Notes: generated from the sequence alone by a model not told the origin. A DNA stretch of 20,279 bases from Gnetum montanum (GCA_015680685.1 MNCI01006170.1:357611-377889), one strand, 5' to 3'. Counted from the first letter of the stretch, positions 1 through 9,056 are shown. A program made the numbers and translations.

Positions 1-426
1 TACACCGAAACAAGGTATTATTTACTTGATGATTCAATTACTCTTGCTAATATATGATTGTGTTGTGTGTGCAGATGGAAATCATACAACAACGAAATGG
101 ATCTGGAGCAAACACTTGGAATGGAGCAGCGCTGAAGCAGCTATGCAAGGAGTAGAATGGATAATGCGCTTACGGATGGACAACGGAAGGCGCAATCTAG
201 GCGTTGGCAGCAGCAAGACTCTTCTCTCTTCTTCTCTTCTATTCTCTCTCCTCTTTTCTCTCAGCTGCCAAATGTGGCCTGATGTCATTGTAATAAGGTG
301 TTCACCCTTGTTGTCATGAACACCAGTCTTGTCAAGTCTTGTAATAATGAACCGTTCACATGTCATTCCATTAGTTCCATTTCCCTCAATAATCCCATAC
401 CTACCTAATATCATTGTAAGGAGCTC
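1..426 (+). other. 3' internal non-coding end of a family A retrotransposon (rest lies outside the window)
   Basis: This stretch lies directly upstream of a polypurine tract and a plus-strand LTR, so it is the last internal part of an element whose body lies to the left. Its final part, from about 385, resembles the corresponding minus-strand stretch of the gag-only element just above 9253 (both contain a CCATACCT motif followed by the GAGGA/CAGGA preamble). A pyrimidine-rich run occupies about 220-262. A 7-bp inverted repeat (GTGTTCA/TGAACAC) sits at 298-323. There are open frames on both strands of about 100 codons, but none shows a recognisable domain and the pyrimidine run explains their Ser/Leu-rich or Glu/Arg-rich content. 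I see no gene here. Confidence 0.6.
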
Positions 427-457
427 GAGGATGAGTTTTCATTCAGTCATGGGGGTA
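427..457 (+). promoter_or_regulatory. Polypurine tract and 3' preamble, plus-strand primer of the left family A element
   Basis: GAGGATGAG at 427-435 is followed by TCATGGGGGTA ending at 457, directly before the LTR start TGATGAG. The same arrangement occurs on the minus strand at 9223-9253 of the gag-only element (CAGGACAAG, then GTGATGGGGGTA, then TGATGAG). In Ty3/gypsy elements the purine run next to the 3' LTR primes plus-strand DNA synthesis. Its place here shows that the LTR at 458 is a 3' LTR read on the plus strand. Confidence 0.8.
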
Positions 458-482
458 TGATGAGATGCGGATTGCACAAGCC

Positions 483-596
483 ACAATATTGCGTACGCGA
501 TATCGCGGCCGACGTGATATCGCATCCCCTACGATATCGCGTACACGATATTGCGTCCTTCCCTGTGATATTGCGTACGCAATATCGCGGTCTGCC
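483..596 (+). repeat. U3 tandem array of seven palindromic RATATYGC units
   Basis: Seven copies of the core [GA]ATAT[CT]GC[GA] occur, with the ATAT starting at 486, 500, 517, 534, 548, 568 and 582, so the spacings are 14, 17, 17, 14, 20 and 14 bp. Several copies extend to the palindrome GCGATATCGC and several are followed by GTAC. The array ends eight bases before the TATA box. This is where LTR enhancers usually lie, so a binding role for a host or element protein is plausible; that is inference. A minus-strand open frame across it is a by-product of the repeat. Confidence 0.85.
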
Positions 597-604
597 GTCA
601 TATC

Positions 605-612
605 TATAAATA
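605..612 (+). promoter_or_regulatory. TATA box of the left family A LTR
   Basis: TATAAATA within CTATAAATATG lies immediately after the U3 array. The broken sister LTR has TATAAATG at the equivalent place (7609). A likely polyadenylation signal AATAAA followed by GAC lies at 780-785, with an equivalent at 7786-7791 in the broken copy. The R region would therefore start roughly 30 bases after the TATA box and end shortly after the AATAAA; these ends are inferred. Confidence 0.7.
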
Positions 613-1448
613 TGAGATGGAACTCTCCTCATTTCTCATCCTAGGCGTAAAGTAGTGAAGCTCTGGTGGATCGATCACCCCAGAGATAGAATATTTTCCA
701 TGTGCCTGTAGTAGGAGTCCCCCAAGTGAACGGTTCTTTATTCGAGCAGCTTTGTACCTGAACGCAAGTTGTGTATGGCAATAAAGACGAGCTTTGTGGA
801 TAAACCTTGCAGTGCATGGATAGGTTTAATTAATGTTATTTACTGCTTTCCTAGTAACGTGGCATGAGTACGACTTGGTTACGAGTCTTGATGAACATGT
901 ACGGCTAGCCAAGGAATCGGCTACTCATCGCGAGTAGATTCTCTCATCCTTTCCTCCTAGAACGTGGGACAAGTACGACTTGATTACGAGCATCTATGGA
1001 TGTGTACGGCTACTCAAGGAATCGGTTGCCTATCACACTTAGGTTAGTTAAGTGCCTCAGTATGACCACTTCGAGCACGTGCGTTACGTGTGGTAATCCC
1101 AGTAATGATTAGTGTTTGGTAGCCACAGTTGCACAGTTCAGGGTGTGTACGGAAAGTGGGAATGGATGCTGATGCTAGGACTTAGTGCTATAGTTAGAGT
1201 TAGTTTAGTTTCTCAACCCTTCACCGTTTAGCATAGGAGATAAACCGAAAAATACCAAAAAAATCATATACCTCAGACTTGCTTAACCATACACCGTGAC
1301 ACATACAAGCAAGCCTGGTAAGACAACGAACGATTAACCCCAAGTGTTCCATGGGGCATTTAGGCATTTATTCTACGAAGTTCGACTAGATCACGTGTGC
1401 TATGCTTGTTTCATATGGTTGAGTGTAGGGATACCTCGCCACTCATCA

Positions 1449-1586
1449 CCTCCTCTACAAATGCATGGAACTGCCATGCTAGTATGGTTTTAAAGACACA
1501 AGAAGTGAAGAACTACTTGCATCTCCACAACCCCTAAACCATGGGAAAGGTAGCAAGTCACCATCAACCCTGCTACCTCTTTCACA
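1449..1586 (-). repeat. First ~138 bp of the chromovirus-like 3' LTR (U3 start), truncated
   Basis: On the minus strand a purine-rich tract is followed by TGTGAAAGAGGTAGC, a plausible LTR start with TG at 1586-1585. The sequence continues only to 1449, where the family A LTR ends in CTCATCA. So the left family A element appears to have inserted inside this LTR; the remainder should lie beyond that element, outside the window. If so, the target duplication on this side is CCTCC (1449-1453), which cannot be tested here. Confidence 0.6.
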
Positions 1587-1602
1587 ATCCTCCCTCTCTT
1601 AA
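1587..1602 (-). promoter_or_regulatory. Polypurine tract of the chromovirus-like element
   Basis: On the minus strand TTAAGAGAGGGAGGA directly precedes the TGTGAAAG start of the 3' LTR. Purine-rich runs of the form AAGAGGGGGAGGA just before TGT are typical of plant chromovirus 3' ends. Confidence 0.7.
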
Positions 1603-2290
1603 AATGAGTGATGACTTCAAAGCATAGCCTAGGTAACCTATGAGAAAACTACACCAAAATCAAAGGAGGATTTCATCAATTCTAGGGAAGTAAGCTCATG
1701 CTATTCAAAGTCTAGTCCAAAAGGACCTTAGGTTCTAGAAGGTCCTACTACTAGGGTTTGAGACCTTAAAGCTTCTTGTTGAATTCGACCATCTTCCTAA
1801 CATTTGGACTCGTCATAGCATTTGACATCCAAATCAAGAAAAGTATCATTCAAGGCTTGCTATGTCCATCCTTTCACACCTTGCTTGAGATGTAGGACTA
1901 TAAAAAGACTTTTAGTGACCTATCGTAGTGGCATGACAAAGCACAACAACCTAAGGGATTTATGAGTCTAAGGTGTTCCTTGACTCACTTATACCCTAAG
2001 CTCTAGGGATCTCAAGATCAAAATAGTCTTCTTTTTTATGTGAAACTTAAGACCCATCACTTATAAAGTTCTTTAAAAAATTTTAGGCATCCTCCTTCTT
2101 AAGGTAGGCTCTCATAGGAACTCATCCTTTGATCCTGTAAGTCACCACATGCCATGCCTCTTCTAGTCTATTTGGTTCTCATCTTTCTAGAATGTTTTTG
2201 TAGGAGAATTCTCTATCCATCATCTAAGAAGCCAAGGCAAGAGGTTGATCGATTGCTCCTAAAAGAAGTCTAGGATTAAGTTTTCCTAAG
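1603..2290 (-). other. 3' region of the chromovirus-like element, possible chromodomain remnant, mostly uninterpretable
   Basis: This lies between the integrase GPF module and the polypurine tract, where chromoviruses carry a chromodomain and a short 3' untranslated region. Around 2150-2240 on the minus strand a short reading with RLEEAWHV could be the remains of the LEEATWE segment of a chromodomain, but stops and uncertain frame make this weak. From about 1603 to 2100 I see nothing coding, only AT-rich decayed sequence. Confidence 0.4.
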
Positions 2291-2299
2291 ACCTAAAAT

Positions 2300-3420
2300 G
2301 CTCCTATGATGGAAACCCATCAGGAACATAAAAAATAGGATGAAATCTATTCATATTAATAGGTAGTTGAAGCTTATACATCATAGGATTAATTTTATCG
2401 ATGATCTAGAAGGGGCCATCATACTACTTCATTAATTTGGATGTAGTTCCCTATTTCAACTTAAACTAGTAAGGGTCCAATTTTAAGAGAATCGAATCTC
2501 CCATCTTGAATTTGTAGTGATGGTATTTTCAATATGCATACTTTTTCATATGTTGCACCACCCTCTTTAGAAAATCCCTTGTAGTTTCAATGTTTTCAGA
2601 CCACACCTTCAATAACTCATTTGTTGAGGGATGTCATCCTTGTAAAGAAGGAGAAACCATATGTGGGGTAATGGGCTATCTTCCCATTACCAGTACTGTG
2701 AGAGAAAACCTAGTAGTTGAATACTTTTGGATATTGTAACTTAGTTGGGCAATCCATAACAAAACAAGCCAATTCTTGTAATCACTATAAACATAATGTC
2801 AGAGTTGTTCCTCAAGTACATGATTCATCCATTTTGTTGGTTTGTCTATTTAGGAATGAAAGATTGTCAATAATTTGAGGGTGGTTCCCATCATGCTAAA
2901 CAAGGCTTGCTAGAAGGTACTTGTAAATCAAGGATCATGATCTGATACTATGCTCATAGGTAGCCCGAAATATCAGACCATCCTATCAAAGTAATATGTT
3001 GCAGTGTTCTTAATTGAACATTGAGATGGGCAGGGAATAAATATGGCAAACTTGTAAAATTTGTCCACAAACACATTAATGCTATTTAGGCCTTGCACAT
3101 GTGGTAGGCCTATGTTAAAATCCATTATCACCGTTGCCCATGAAAACGATGGGATTTCTAAAGGGAGTAGAATTTCACTAGGATGCTCTGTAGAACCTTT
3201 GTCCTATTGACACATTAGACACTTCTGACCATAGGCAATTACATCTTGATACATCTTTGGCTAGAAGAAGGTTCTCTTGATTAGTGCTAGTGCTCTTTTC
3301 TGTCTAGGGTGTCCAACCCATTGTGTATCATGGTACTCTCAAATAATCTCCTAATGAAGTCCATCCCAATATGGGAAACAAATTCGTTTGTCTCGAAACC
3401 AAAGCACTCCATCCCTCATT
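2300..3420 (-). pseudogene. Integrase of the chromovirus-like element (broken)
   Basis: Integrase inserts the reverse-transcribed DNA into the host chromosome. Read on the minus strand, an HHCC zinc finger lies at about 3180-3370 (HDTQWVGHPRQKRA, then QKCLMCQ with the paired cysteines). The catalytic core follows, with MDF and GLPHVQG near 3120-3070 (first Asp) and GLPMSIVSDHDP near 2960-2930 (second Asp). The expected Glu region is only loosely visible because the frame shifts near 2880. The GPF module is clear near 2310-2440 (YDGPF, then IIDKINPMMYKLQLP and FHPIFYV). In-frame stops and at least one frameshift make it non-functional. It directly follows RNase H, as in all Ty3/gypsy pol genes. 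Confidence 0.85.
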
Positions 3421-3563
3421 TTGAAATGTGGTGCTCATCTTGTTTTTATCAATTTCATGAGGTCAATGACCTAAGGATCTCTTTTTAAACCATCTTAAAT
3501 TTGGGCTAATAGCACTTCATCACATTAAACATGTAAGGTTTGTGGTCTACTGATAGAGAAGAG

Positions 3564-4880
3564 CTAGAAGGCAAGTTGAGGATGGCAACTTAACACATTT
3601 GCCACCATGTTCTCCTTTCTAGGGTAGTAGGTTAGTTGCAAATCAAACTTAGAAAGCATGGCCAACCATTGTGCTTGTTTGGGCCTCAGCTTAGTTTGAT
3701 TTAGTAGATAACTGATGGCCAAATTATCGATCTTTACATGGACATGACTTCCTAGCAAGTAATGCCTCCATGATCTTAAGAAATGGATAATGGAAAATGT
3801 TTCTTTCTCATGAACAGGCCATCTTTACTCTACTTGATTCAACTTTCGAGACTCATAAGTGACAGGATGATCCTTCTATAGCAACATGCTATCAATCACA
3901 TCCTCTCTAGCATTAGTATGAACCTTAAAGCATTTTAAAAAATTCCGCAAAGCCAATACAAGATGAGATGTTAAGGCCTCTTTGATTTTTTCAAAAGCCT
4001 ATTGACAATTTGAATCCCATTACCATGGGACTTCTTTCTTTTGTAGATTTGTAAGAGGAGCAACAATACTTGAGAAATTTTTGATAAATCTATGATAGAA
4101 GTTGGCTAACCTCATAAATTATCGAATCTCATGAACATTAAGAGTGGGTAATTGGCATACAACCTCTAAATTTTTTGGATTTCACTTAACCTTTCCATGT
4201 CCCAAAAGATGTCCTAGAAACTTTAGCTTTGTATAGTGAAATTCACAATTCTCTTTCTTAATGTACAACTAATTTACCTGCAATTTCTCAAGGACTAGCT
4301 GTAGGTAGAGAACATGATCCTCCATGGCTCAACTATATACCAAGATATTTTCAAGATAGATAGCTATAAATTTATCAAGAAATGGCTAAAATATCTCATT
4401 ATTATAGTATAGAAAGTAACTAGTGCATTGCATAGCCTAAAGGGCATCACATTCCATTCATACGATCCATATTTTATCACACATGCAGTTTTCTCCTCAT
4501 CACCCTCTACAATGTAGACCTAATAATATCCATGAAGAAGGTCTAGCTAGGTAAAATAACATGTCCCTATTAGCTAATCAAACAAGTTAGAGATGTGTGA
4601 CACTGGATACTTATTCTCAATGGTGTGCTTATATAGTAGCTTGTAGTCACAACAAAGATGCAATGTCCCATCCTCCTTTGTTAAAAATAACACTGGTGCA
4701 TCATAAGGAGATTTTAAGGGATAGATGTACCCTTTTGACATTAGAATCTCAAGCTATTTCTTCAAATCTTCCAATTCTAGCCCTATTAATTGATATGGTC
4801 TTTGAATAGGTGGTTTAGTATGTGGCAACAATTCTATTTTATGGTCTACTACCCTCCAAGGTGGTAGACTTCTAGGTAGC
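3564..4880 (-). pseudogene. Reverse transcriptase and RNase H of the chromovirus-like element (broken)
   Basis: This part of pol would copy the element RNA into DNA and remove the RNA strand. On the minus strand the order of RT motifs is [23 protein letters not shown] (motif A, Asp kept) and MPFRLCNALVTF (motif B). Motif C reads YLENILVYS instead of YLDDI, so both catalytic aspartates are lost. The thumb/connection follows with FLGHLLG and LANFYHRFIKNFS, then RNase H. The last 65 codons (3564-3758) remain open and give VKIDNLAISYLLN, LRPKQAQWLAMLSKFDLQL and YYPRKENMVANVLS, a good match to the end of Ty3/gypsy RNase H. An Asp near the RNase H start appears changed (HTNARED where TDAS is usual). 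Several stops interrupt it. An open frame on the plus strand at 4597-4809 is only a shadow. Confidence 0.9.
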
Positions 4881-4949
4881 TCTCTTGGCATCACATCTTG
4901 AAAATGGTTTAACACCTAACATATCCATGGGTTAATGCATGTTTGAGAC

Positions 4950-5620
4950 CCACTACCCTTGGATGGGTCTTCAATTTGTATTGCTAGAAAATTTTCATGT
5001 GGGATCCCTAACCAAATGTTTCATCACCATAAGAGAAGCAATCTAGAGGCTAGAATCCTCATCCTTCCTAATCTATGTTCCATGAGTTTGAATTATGCAA
5101 GGTGAGCTTTCATGTGAAATGAAAATCAAATCTAAATGTGGAGCAATGAAAACTTTGGCCATGCACAAGAATTCTTGTCCAAATATAACATAAAAAAAAT
5201 CCATTTATAGAATTGAGAAATCAAGAACTTCTTGCAATTAGCCCACTTAAACTAGAACACTACGACAAATACCGATGCACTAAAGAGATTGAAACTTTTC
5301 AAGTTTTTAAGAAGTTTAGACTGGTTCTATTTCTAACTACAAGTATCTTATCATGGATGGTATCATATAATTGTGGCTAGTACCATTATCAATTTGGGCA
5401 CTTATCTATCTTGAGCTCATGATGATTAGAGCCAATTAGACCTAATGTAAATTATCAAGATTAGCATTTTTGGAGCTTTTAGTTCTTGACCTCTACATAA
5501 CCATATTAGACAAATCCATCATAATAGCTAATCTTCACTATTCCACTAAGGTGATTTCATATGTAATCTGAAGGCATGGGTCTCAATAGTACTTGAGAGA
5601 CATCAATTACTTCCCTAGAG
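4950..5620 (-). pseudogene. Region expected to hold the aspartic protease, badly decayed
   Basis: By position, between the gag zinc knuckle and reverse transcriptase, this should encode the retroviral-type aspartic protease that cleaves the polyprotein. The only hint is a minus-strand stretch near 5160-5240 reading VLDFSILWIFFMLYLDKN, which resembles the strand before the second half of chromovirus proteases (LDF...VVLGMDF). I could not find the DTGA active-site motif in any frame, so either it has been mutated or the frame has shifted repeatedly. Confidence 0.35.
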
Positions 5621-5629
5621 TTGATCCCT

Positions 5630-6914
5630 GCTTGTTCTCAATCCTTCCTAAGCTTAAAGGAAAATGTCTTGCTAGGTGATTACTACAACATAAGAAGCAT
5701 TGAATTGACCTCTTAAAGAGTCCTTAAGAGAATTGTTTTTTCATGGCCGTAGGTTGCCATTTACTCCATATATCTTTATGTTTTTGTTGGGAACCTTGGT
5801 TTCCTAGAGAACCACTCATAGGATGACCACCCTACTAAATTGATTTAATAGTGTTCTCATCTTTGATGAAACCTACATCTATTTTTTAAGGGTGGGAGGG
5901 TGTGCCATGCTTTCCTTTTCTTGGTTTATCCTTATCTAGCTTTGTTTCCTTGAAATCAAGGAAGGTACCAATAGCAACAATAGCCTTAGTGAGTGTGTTA
6001 ATGTCTCATTGATGCAATTCCATCTACACCCAGGGTTGTAGCCCATTTAGAAATTTGAAGAAATGATCCTCATCTTTCATATCGAGAATTAGTAGCATAA
6101 GCTCTTGGAAAGAATTAATATAATTTTCAAGCTTGCTTGAGTGTTTTAAGAACTCAAGCTCAGTTCTAGCAACTCACTTGGAGTTCCCTAGGTGAAACTA
6201 TTTAATTAAAGCTACCTTGAAAATGTCTCATGTGTCTATCATTTTAGTTGTAGTACCCTTCTCTTGGACATGAAGAAGACTGAGCCACCATAGCTTAGCA
6301 CTTCATGTGAGGTACTAAGAGGTAGTGGAGACCTTCTAGGCTACAAGAACATCCCTAGTAGACATATACATCTCCACATCATGGATAAAGGCATCAATTT
6401 TGGCATTTCTCCTCATGCCTTCATAGGAACCTGGTTCTCTTACTTTGATTCAAGCCACTACTACTACAAGCTCTTCTATGAGGTGTCTTGCTAGGAATGA
6501 CTTTAGAATAACATTTTCAATTTTTAAATTAGATAGCTCCTAATTCACTCCAACTAGGTCATCCTCTAATACCTTTACTCAAATAATGAGGTCATCAACC
6601 AGAGATGCTTTTGTTTATGCCTCCTAAAAGGATCCAAAGAGGTCATTATAGAGGTTCAACATATGATCTTGGAGGCCTTCAAGGATTGAGACCTTAACCT
6701 CTATCACTTTTACCTTGTCCTTAGAGTAAAGATCCATATTGTCTTATGAAATCTCCATTTCTTTAAAAACATAATGGATTACATTTGTACTATTTGGCCA
6801 AGGATAGGCTAAGGCCTCATCCATAGCTTTAACTTGGTTCTATAGGGTATGGAACTTAGTCTCATCTTGCCCAAGTTCTACCTTGACCTCTAGGTTGGCA
6901 TGATCCTCAACCAT
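5630..6914 (-). pseudogene. Gag of the chromovirus-like element (broken)
   Basis: Gag forms the virus-like particle that packages element RNA. A Met codon at 6914-6912 starts a helical, charged N-terminal part (MVEDHANLEVKVELGQDE, later KDKVKVIEVKVSILEGLQDH) likely to form a coiled coil. The conserved capsid domain follows: REPGSYEGMRRNAKIDAFI near 6400-6440, LAKLWWLSLL and TWDIFKVALIKXFH near 6180-6290, and DEDHFFKFLNGLQPWV near 6020-6080. Together these are a good match to the retrotransposon gag family (Pfam PF03732) in its chromovirus form. A zinc knuckle lies at about 5658-5699 and reads CFLCCSNHLARHF, so the fourth ligand (Cys) has become Phe. Stops are scattered throughout. Confidence 0.85.
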
Positions 6915-7071
6915 TTTTCTAGGTTCACCAAGCACATCTTAGTAAATAGGAGAATCTTTTCATAAGGCCACCCACAAAGGAATGGCTAGTAGAAGCTAGA
7001 AATGAAAACCTCACAAACCACAAACCCTTTCTACCCCTTTATTGAGTGAGTTTCACTACAAAACAAAATGT

Positions 7072-7086
7072 AAAGCTTCGATACCA
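7072..7086 (-). promoter_or_regulatory. Primer binding site for initiator tRNA-Met (chromovirus-like element)
   Basis: On the minus strand the sequence is TGGTATCGAAGCTTT. The usual plant site complementary to the 3' end of initiator tRNA-Met is TGGTATCAGAGC, so 10 of 12 bases match, with two swapped. It lies about 150 bases before the gag start and just after the presumed LTR end, and it fixes the minus-strand orientation of this element. Confidence 0.75.
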
Positions 7087-7475
7087 TCTATAACAATGTT
7101 GTTCCTAACACATTTTTTGACACCCAAATAGTTCTTGAAAGCAGATTCAAATTCAGGATAGTACTCAAGAGAAATATGCTTGAACAATCAACAATCCTGA
7201 AACACATGCCAACAAATAATCTGTTGGTGTTAACATGTGACCTGAGCAGTGTTTTAAATACTTCAAATGTGTAACACTATTAAAAGCTAGATAGCACTCC
7301 CTTAATTCACTCACATGAATACCATGGGGACTACTAGCTAAACCCTCTAGATTCATCACTGCGTGTTGGTAGTTGGTGTCACACTCTAATGAGTGCATGC
7401 AACATCCCATAGCACATCCCATGACACACTTAGTTTACATTTAAATGTAGAGCTGAACTATACAATCCTCCTAAG
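7087..7475 (-). repeat. Remaining 3' part of the chromovirus-like 5' LTR
   Basis: This lies between the primer binding site and the start of the family A LTR at 7476. The exact LTR end is unclear because the bases before the primer site read TTGTTATAGA rather than a clean CA. It shows no similarity to the U3 start at 1449-1586, so it is probably the R/U5 portion, with U3 removed to the other side of the family A insertion. A 14-bp palindrome (TACATTTAAATGTA) lies at 7436-7449. An 85-codon minus-strand open frame at 7165-7422 has no recognisable domain. Confidence 0.55.
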
Positions 7476-7535
7476 TGATAAGTCGCATGGTTTGGCCACA
7501 TTAATAGGTTGACATAACCCCATCAACAAAATCTC

Positions 7536-7592
7536 ATTGATGTGATTCCTTTGATGCATGGTTTGATCCATTGATGTGTACCCATTGATGTG
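7536..7592 (+). repeat. Decayed U3 array of the broken family A LTR
   Basis: Four copies of ATTGATGTG or close variants start at 7536, 7550, 7570 and 7584, giving spacings of 14, 20 and 14 bp. Two are followed by GTAC- or GGCA-like bases, as in the array at 483-596. It ends about 16 bases before the TATA box. The core is not the same as in the left LTR, but the position and phasing are. Confidence 0.7.
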
Positions 7593-7608
7593 GCATCCTA
7601 TGTTTGCC

Positions 7609-7616
7609 TATAAATG
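7609..7616 (+). promoter_or_regulatory. TATA box of the broken family A 5' LTR
   Basis: TATAAATG is at the position equivalent to TATAAATA at 605 in the left LTR. If it still fires, transcription would run rightward into the inverted LTR at 8227-9222 and not into the element's own gag. A likely polyadenylation signal AATAAA lies at 7786-7791. Confidence 0.55.
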
Positions 7617-8221
7617 TATGCCTTCTGCTGCATATATGGCATCAAGTCTCATAGCTATAAAAAAGTTCTTGGAGTTTTCCTTCCCAACAGTTAGAATATT
7701 TTTCTAAGTGCCCACAATAAGATTTATAGAGTGTACAAATATTTATTTGAGCACTATTATACCTAAGCACTTTAGTGTGTGTGGTAATAAAGACAAGATT
7801 TCTAATTAGACCTTGTAGCACTTGAACTAGATTAATTATTTCTTTAAGCATTTAATATTTTAGGCAATTTCCTTTAATGTTTTAAGTAATTAAAGAAATT
7901 AAATAGTAAAAATAAGTACAACCACTTCAAGCATACATGTAACGCTTGGTAATCCTAGTAACACTTAACATTTGATAACCTAGTAGCATTATACATGTTT
8001 ATAATGTGTACAACAAGTGGGAATAGATGCTTATGTTAAGATTAGTTAAGTGTTAGCTAGTTGTTAGATTAATTTAATAATTAAATACCTTTATTCATTA
8101 TTCTTTATTCTTATATGACTTAGAATTATAAATGATAAAAATCATATGCCTCAGTTATACTTAACCATGTCCTTGTACTCATAAGTGCAATTGGGAAGAC
8201 AACGATTGCAATAGTTGATTC

Positions 8222-8226
8222 ACCTA
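8222..8226. repeat. Target-site duplication, left copy
   Basis: ACCTA lies directly before the TGATGAG start at 8227. The five bases after the element's other end (15319-15323) are ACCTC. Four of five bases match, which is reasonable for an old insertion and marks 8227-15318 as one integration event. Confidence 0.65.
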
Positions 8227-8607
8227 TGATGAGCAGTGAGGTACCCCTTACATCCAACCATATGAAATAGAAGTGTTCATGCATGATTTGGTTGAATTCT
8301 ATGGATGGGACTAGCTGTGACATCTAGATCGTTATGCCTTGATCATAGTTCATTGTCTTCCCACTTGAACTAGTGGTAGCTTTGTCATGTATGGTTTAGT
8401 CCAAAGTGAGGCATATGATTTTTGATGTTGTTATGGCCTTATGCTACTCCTAATTATAATAAATAAATCAATTATTTAAACTAATTAACAATAGAAAGTA
8501 ATGTCTAAACTAGCCTATGGGCAATGAATGTCTATTTCTAGCTTGCCATACACATCCTAAACCCATGTATCCACTACTGGGATTGCCAAGTGCTATGTTA
8601 TTGGGCG

Positions 8608-8699
8608 AACCAAGTAATAATGCTATTGGGATTACCAAGTGAATGTGTGTTTNAAACCAAGTAATAATGCTATTGGGATTACCAAGTGAATGTGTGTTT
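8608..8699. repeat. Exact 45-bp duplication around a single N, likely an assembly join
   Basis: Bases 8608-8652 and 8655-8699 are identical, separated by N and one A at 8653-8654. The other LTR has this segment once (around 14685-14730). An exact duplication meeting at the only N in the window, inside an otherwise diverged LTR, is best explained by two contig ends placed side by side without merging their overlap. Confidence 0.8.
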
Positions 8700-9020
8700 A
8701 TACTTGAAACTAGTCATGCTCATTCTGCCAATTCATTAACATGCATGGAAAAATAAATATTAACTAAGTACATGAAATATAAATTACATTAAAAGTAAAT
8801 TTAATCTAAGTCAAAGTGTTGTAATGAATAAGAATCAATCTCAATCTAATTACCATTCATGGAATGTGTCCAAGTAGATTGCCACTTGAATAAGACACTG
8901 TACAATTGACTTAGATCCACACTGCGGGTGCTCACTGACTATTCTCTAAGATTACAGAACAAAACTGCAAGATTTCAACTCTATTGACAAAAGAATTGCA
9001 TAAACACAACTATGAGTGTG

Positions 9021-9028
9021 TATTTATA
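9021..9028 (-). promoter_or_regulatory. TATA box in the 3' LTR of the gag-only element
   Basis: The minus strand reads TATAAATA inside ATTTATAAATACAC, at the same place as 15054-15061 in the 5' LTR. It lies downstream of the U3 array in element orientation. Transcription from here would leave the element leftward, antisense to the broken family A LTR. Confidence 0.6.
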
Positions 9029-9056
9029 AATTTTATTGATAGGCTACATTGACAGG

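Larger units (their letters stand above)
458..1448 (+). repeat. Complete 3' LTR of a family A (Tat/Athila-like) Ty3/gypsy element
   Basis: The LTR runs from TGATGAG (458-464) to CTCATCA (1442-1448), a perfect 7-bp terminal inverted repeat with the usual TG...CA ends. A polypurine tract lies just upstream and no primer binding site follows, so it is a 3' LTR. It holds a U3 tandem array (483-596), a TATA box (605-612) and a likely polyadenylation signal AATAAA (780-785). Segments such as the ATCATATACCTCAG stretch near 1263 and the TTTCATATGGTTG stretch near 1410 recur in the broken LTR at 7476-8226/15319-15430 and, inverted, in the LTRs at 8227-9222 and 14304-15318, so all four are one family. 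Many CpG sites survive here, unlike in the other copies, which suggests this insertion is the youngest. Confidence 0.9.
1449..7475 (-). mobile_element. Decayed chromovirus-like Ty3/gypsy retrotransposon with both LTRs cut
   Basis: Read on the minus strand the order is 5' LTR part, tRNA-Met-type primer site, gag, weak protease region, reverse transcriptase, RNase H, integrase with HHCC finger, core and GPF module, polypurine tract, 3' LTR start. This is the Ty3/gypsy order. The gag motif order, the CxxCxxxH knuckle, the integrase finger context (TQWVGHPRQKRALALIKRTF) and the initiator-Met primer site all fit plant chromoviruses. A clear chromodomain was not seen. The left end is cut inside the 3' LTR by the family A LTR ending at 1448; the right end is cut at 7476 by the second family A LTR. 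The two LTR pieces show no similarity to each other, as expected if one is the U3 start and the other the R/U5 end. Confidence 0.85.
7476..8226 (+). repeat. 5' LTR of the right family A element, left part (split by insertion)
   Basis: It starts TGATAAG, one base away from TGATGAG of the left LTR, and runs parallel to that LTR: decayed U3 array, TATA box (7609), AATAAAGAC (7786), a stretch with GGTAATCC near 7950, AAGTGGGAATAGATGC near 8008 and ATCATATGCCTCAG near 8141. The match breaks off at 8226, where an inverted element begins, and resumes at 15319. Most CpG sites of the left LTR appear here as TpG or CpA, showing that this copy is much older or was methylated for longer. The bases just before it are CTAAG (7471-7475), its expected target duplication; the partner copy is outside the window. 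Confidence 0.85.

Noticed and set aside
483-596. CRISPR-like array
   Set aside because: Unit spacing of 14-20 bp is far too short for repeats with spacers, there is no unique spacer sequence, and it lies in the U3 of a plant LTR before a TATA box.
26-632. Open frames of 60-110 codons at 26-319 (+), 82-414 (-) and 447-632 (-)
   Set aside because: No recognisable domain. Two overlap on opposite strands across a pyrimidine-rich run and the third translates the U3 tandem array, so chance or repeat structure explains them.
458-1448. Solo LTR or 5' LTR
   Set aside because: A polypurine tract and family 3' preamble lie immediately upstream and no primer binding site follows, so a 3' LTR fits best; a solo LTR would not keep the preamble.
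4597-4809. 70-codon plus-strand open frame
   Set aside because: It lies antisense to the reverse transcriptase remnant and has no domain of its own.
7165-7422. 85-codon minus-strand open frame as a small gene
   Set aside because: It is inside the cut chromovirus 5' LTR, shows no domain, and has no supporting promoter or similar copy in the window.
7436-7449. 14-bp palindrome TACATTTAAATGTA as an operator
   Set aside because: It is a short AT-rich palindrome in old repeat sequence with no second copy; chance is sufficient.
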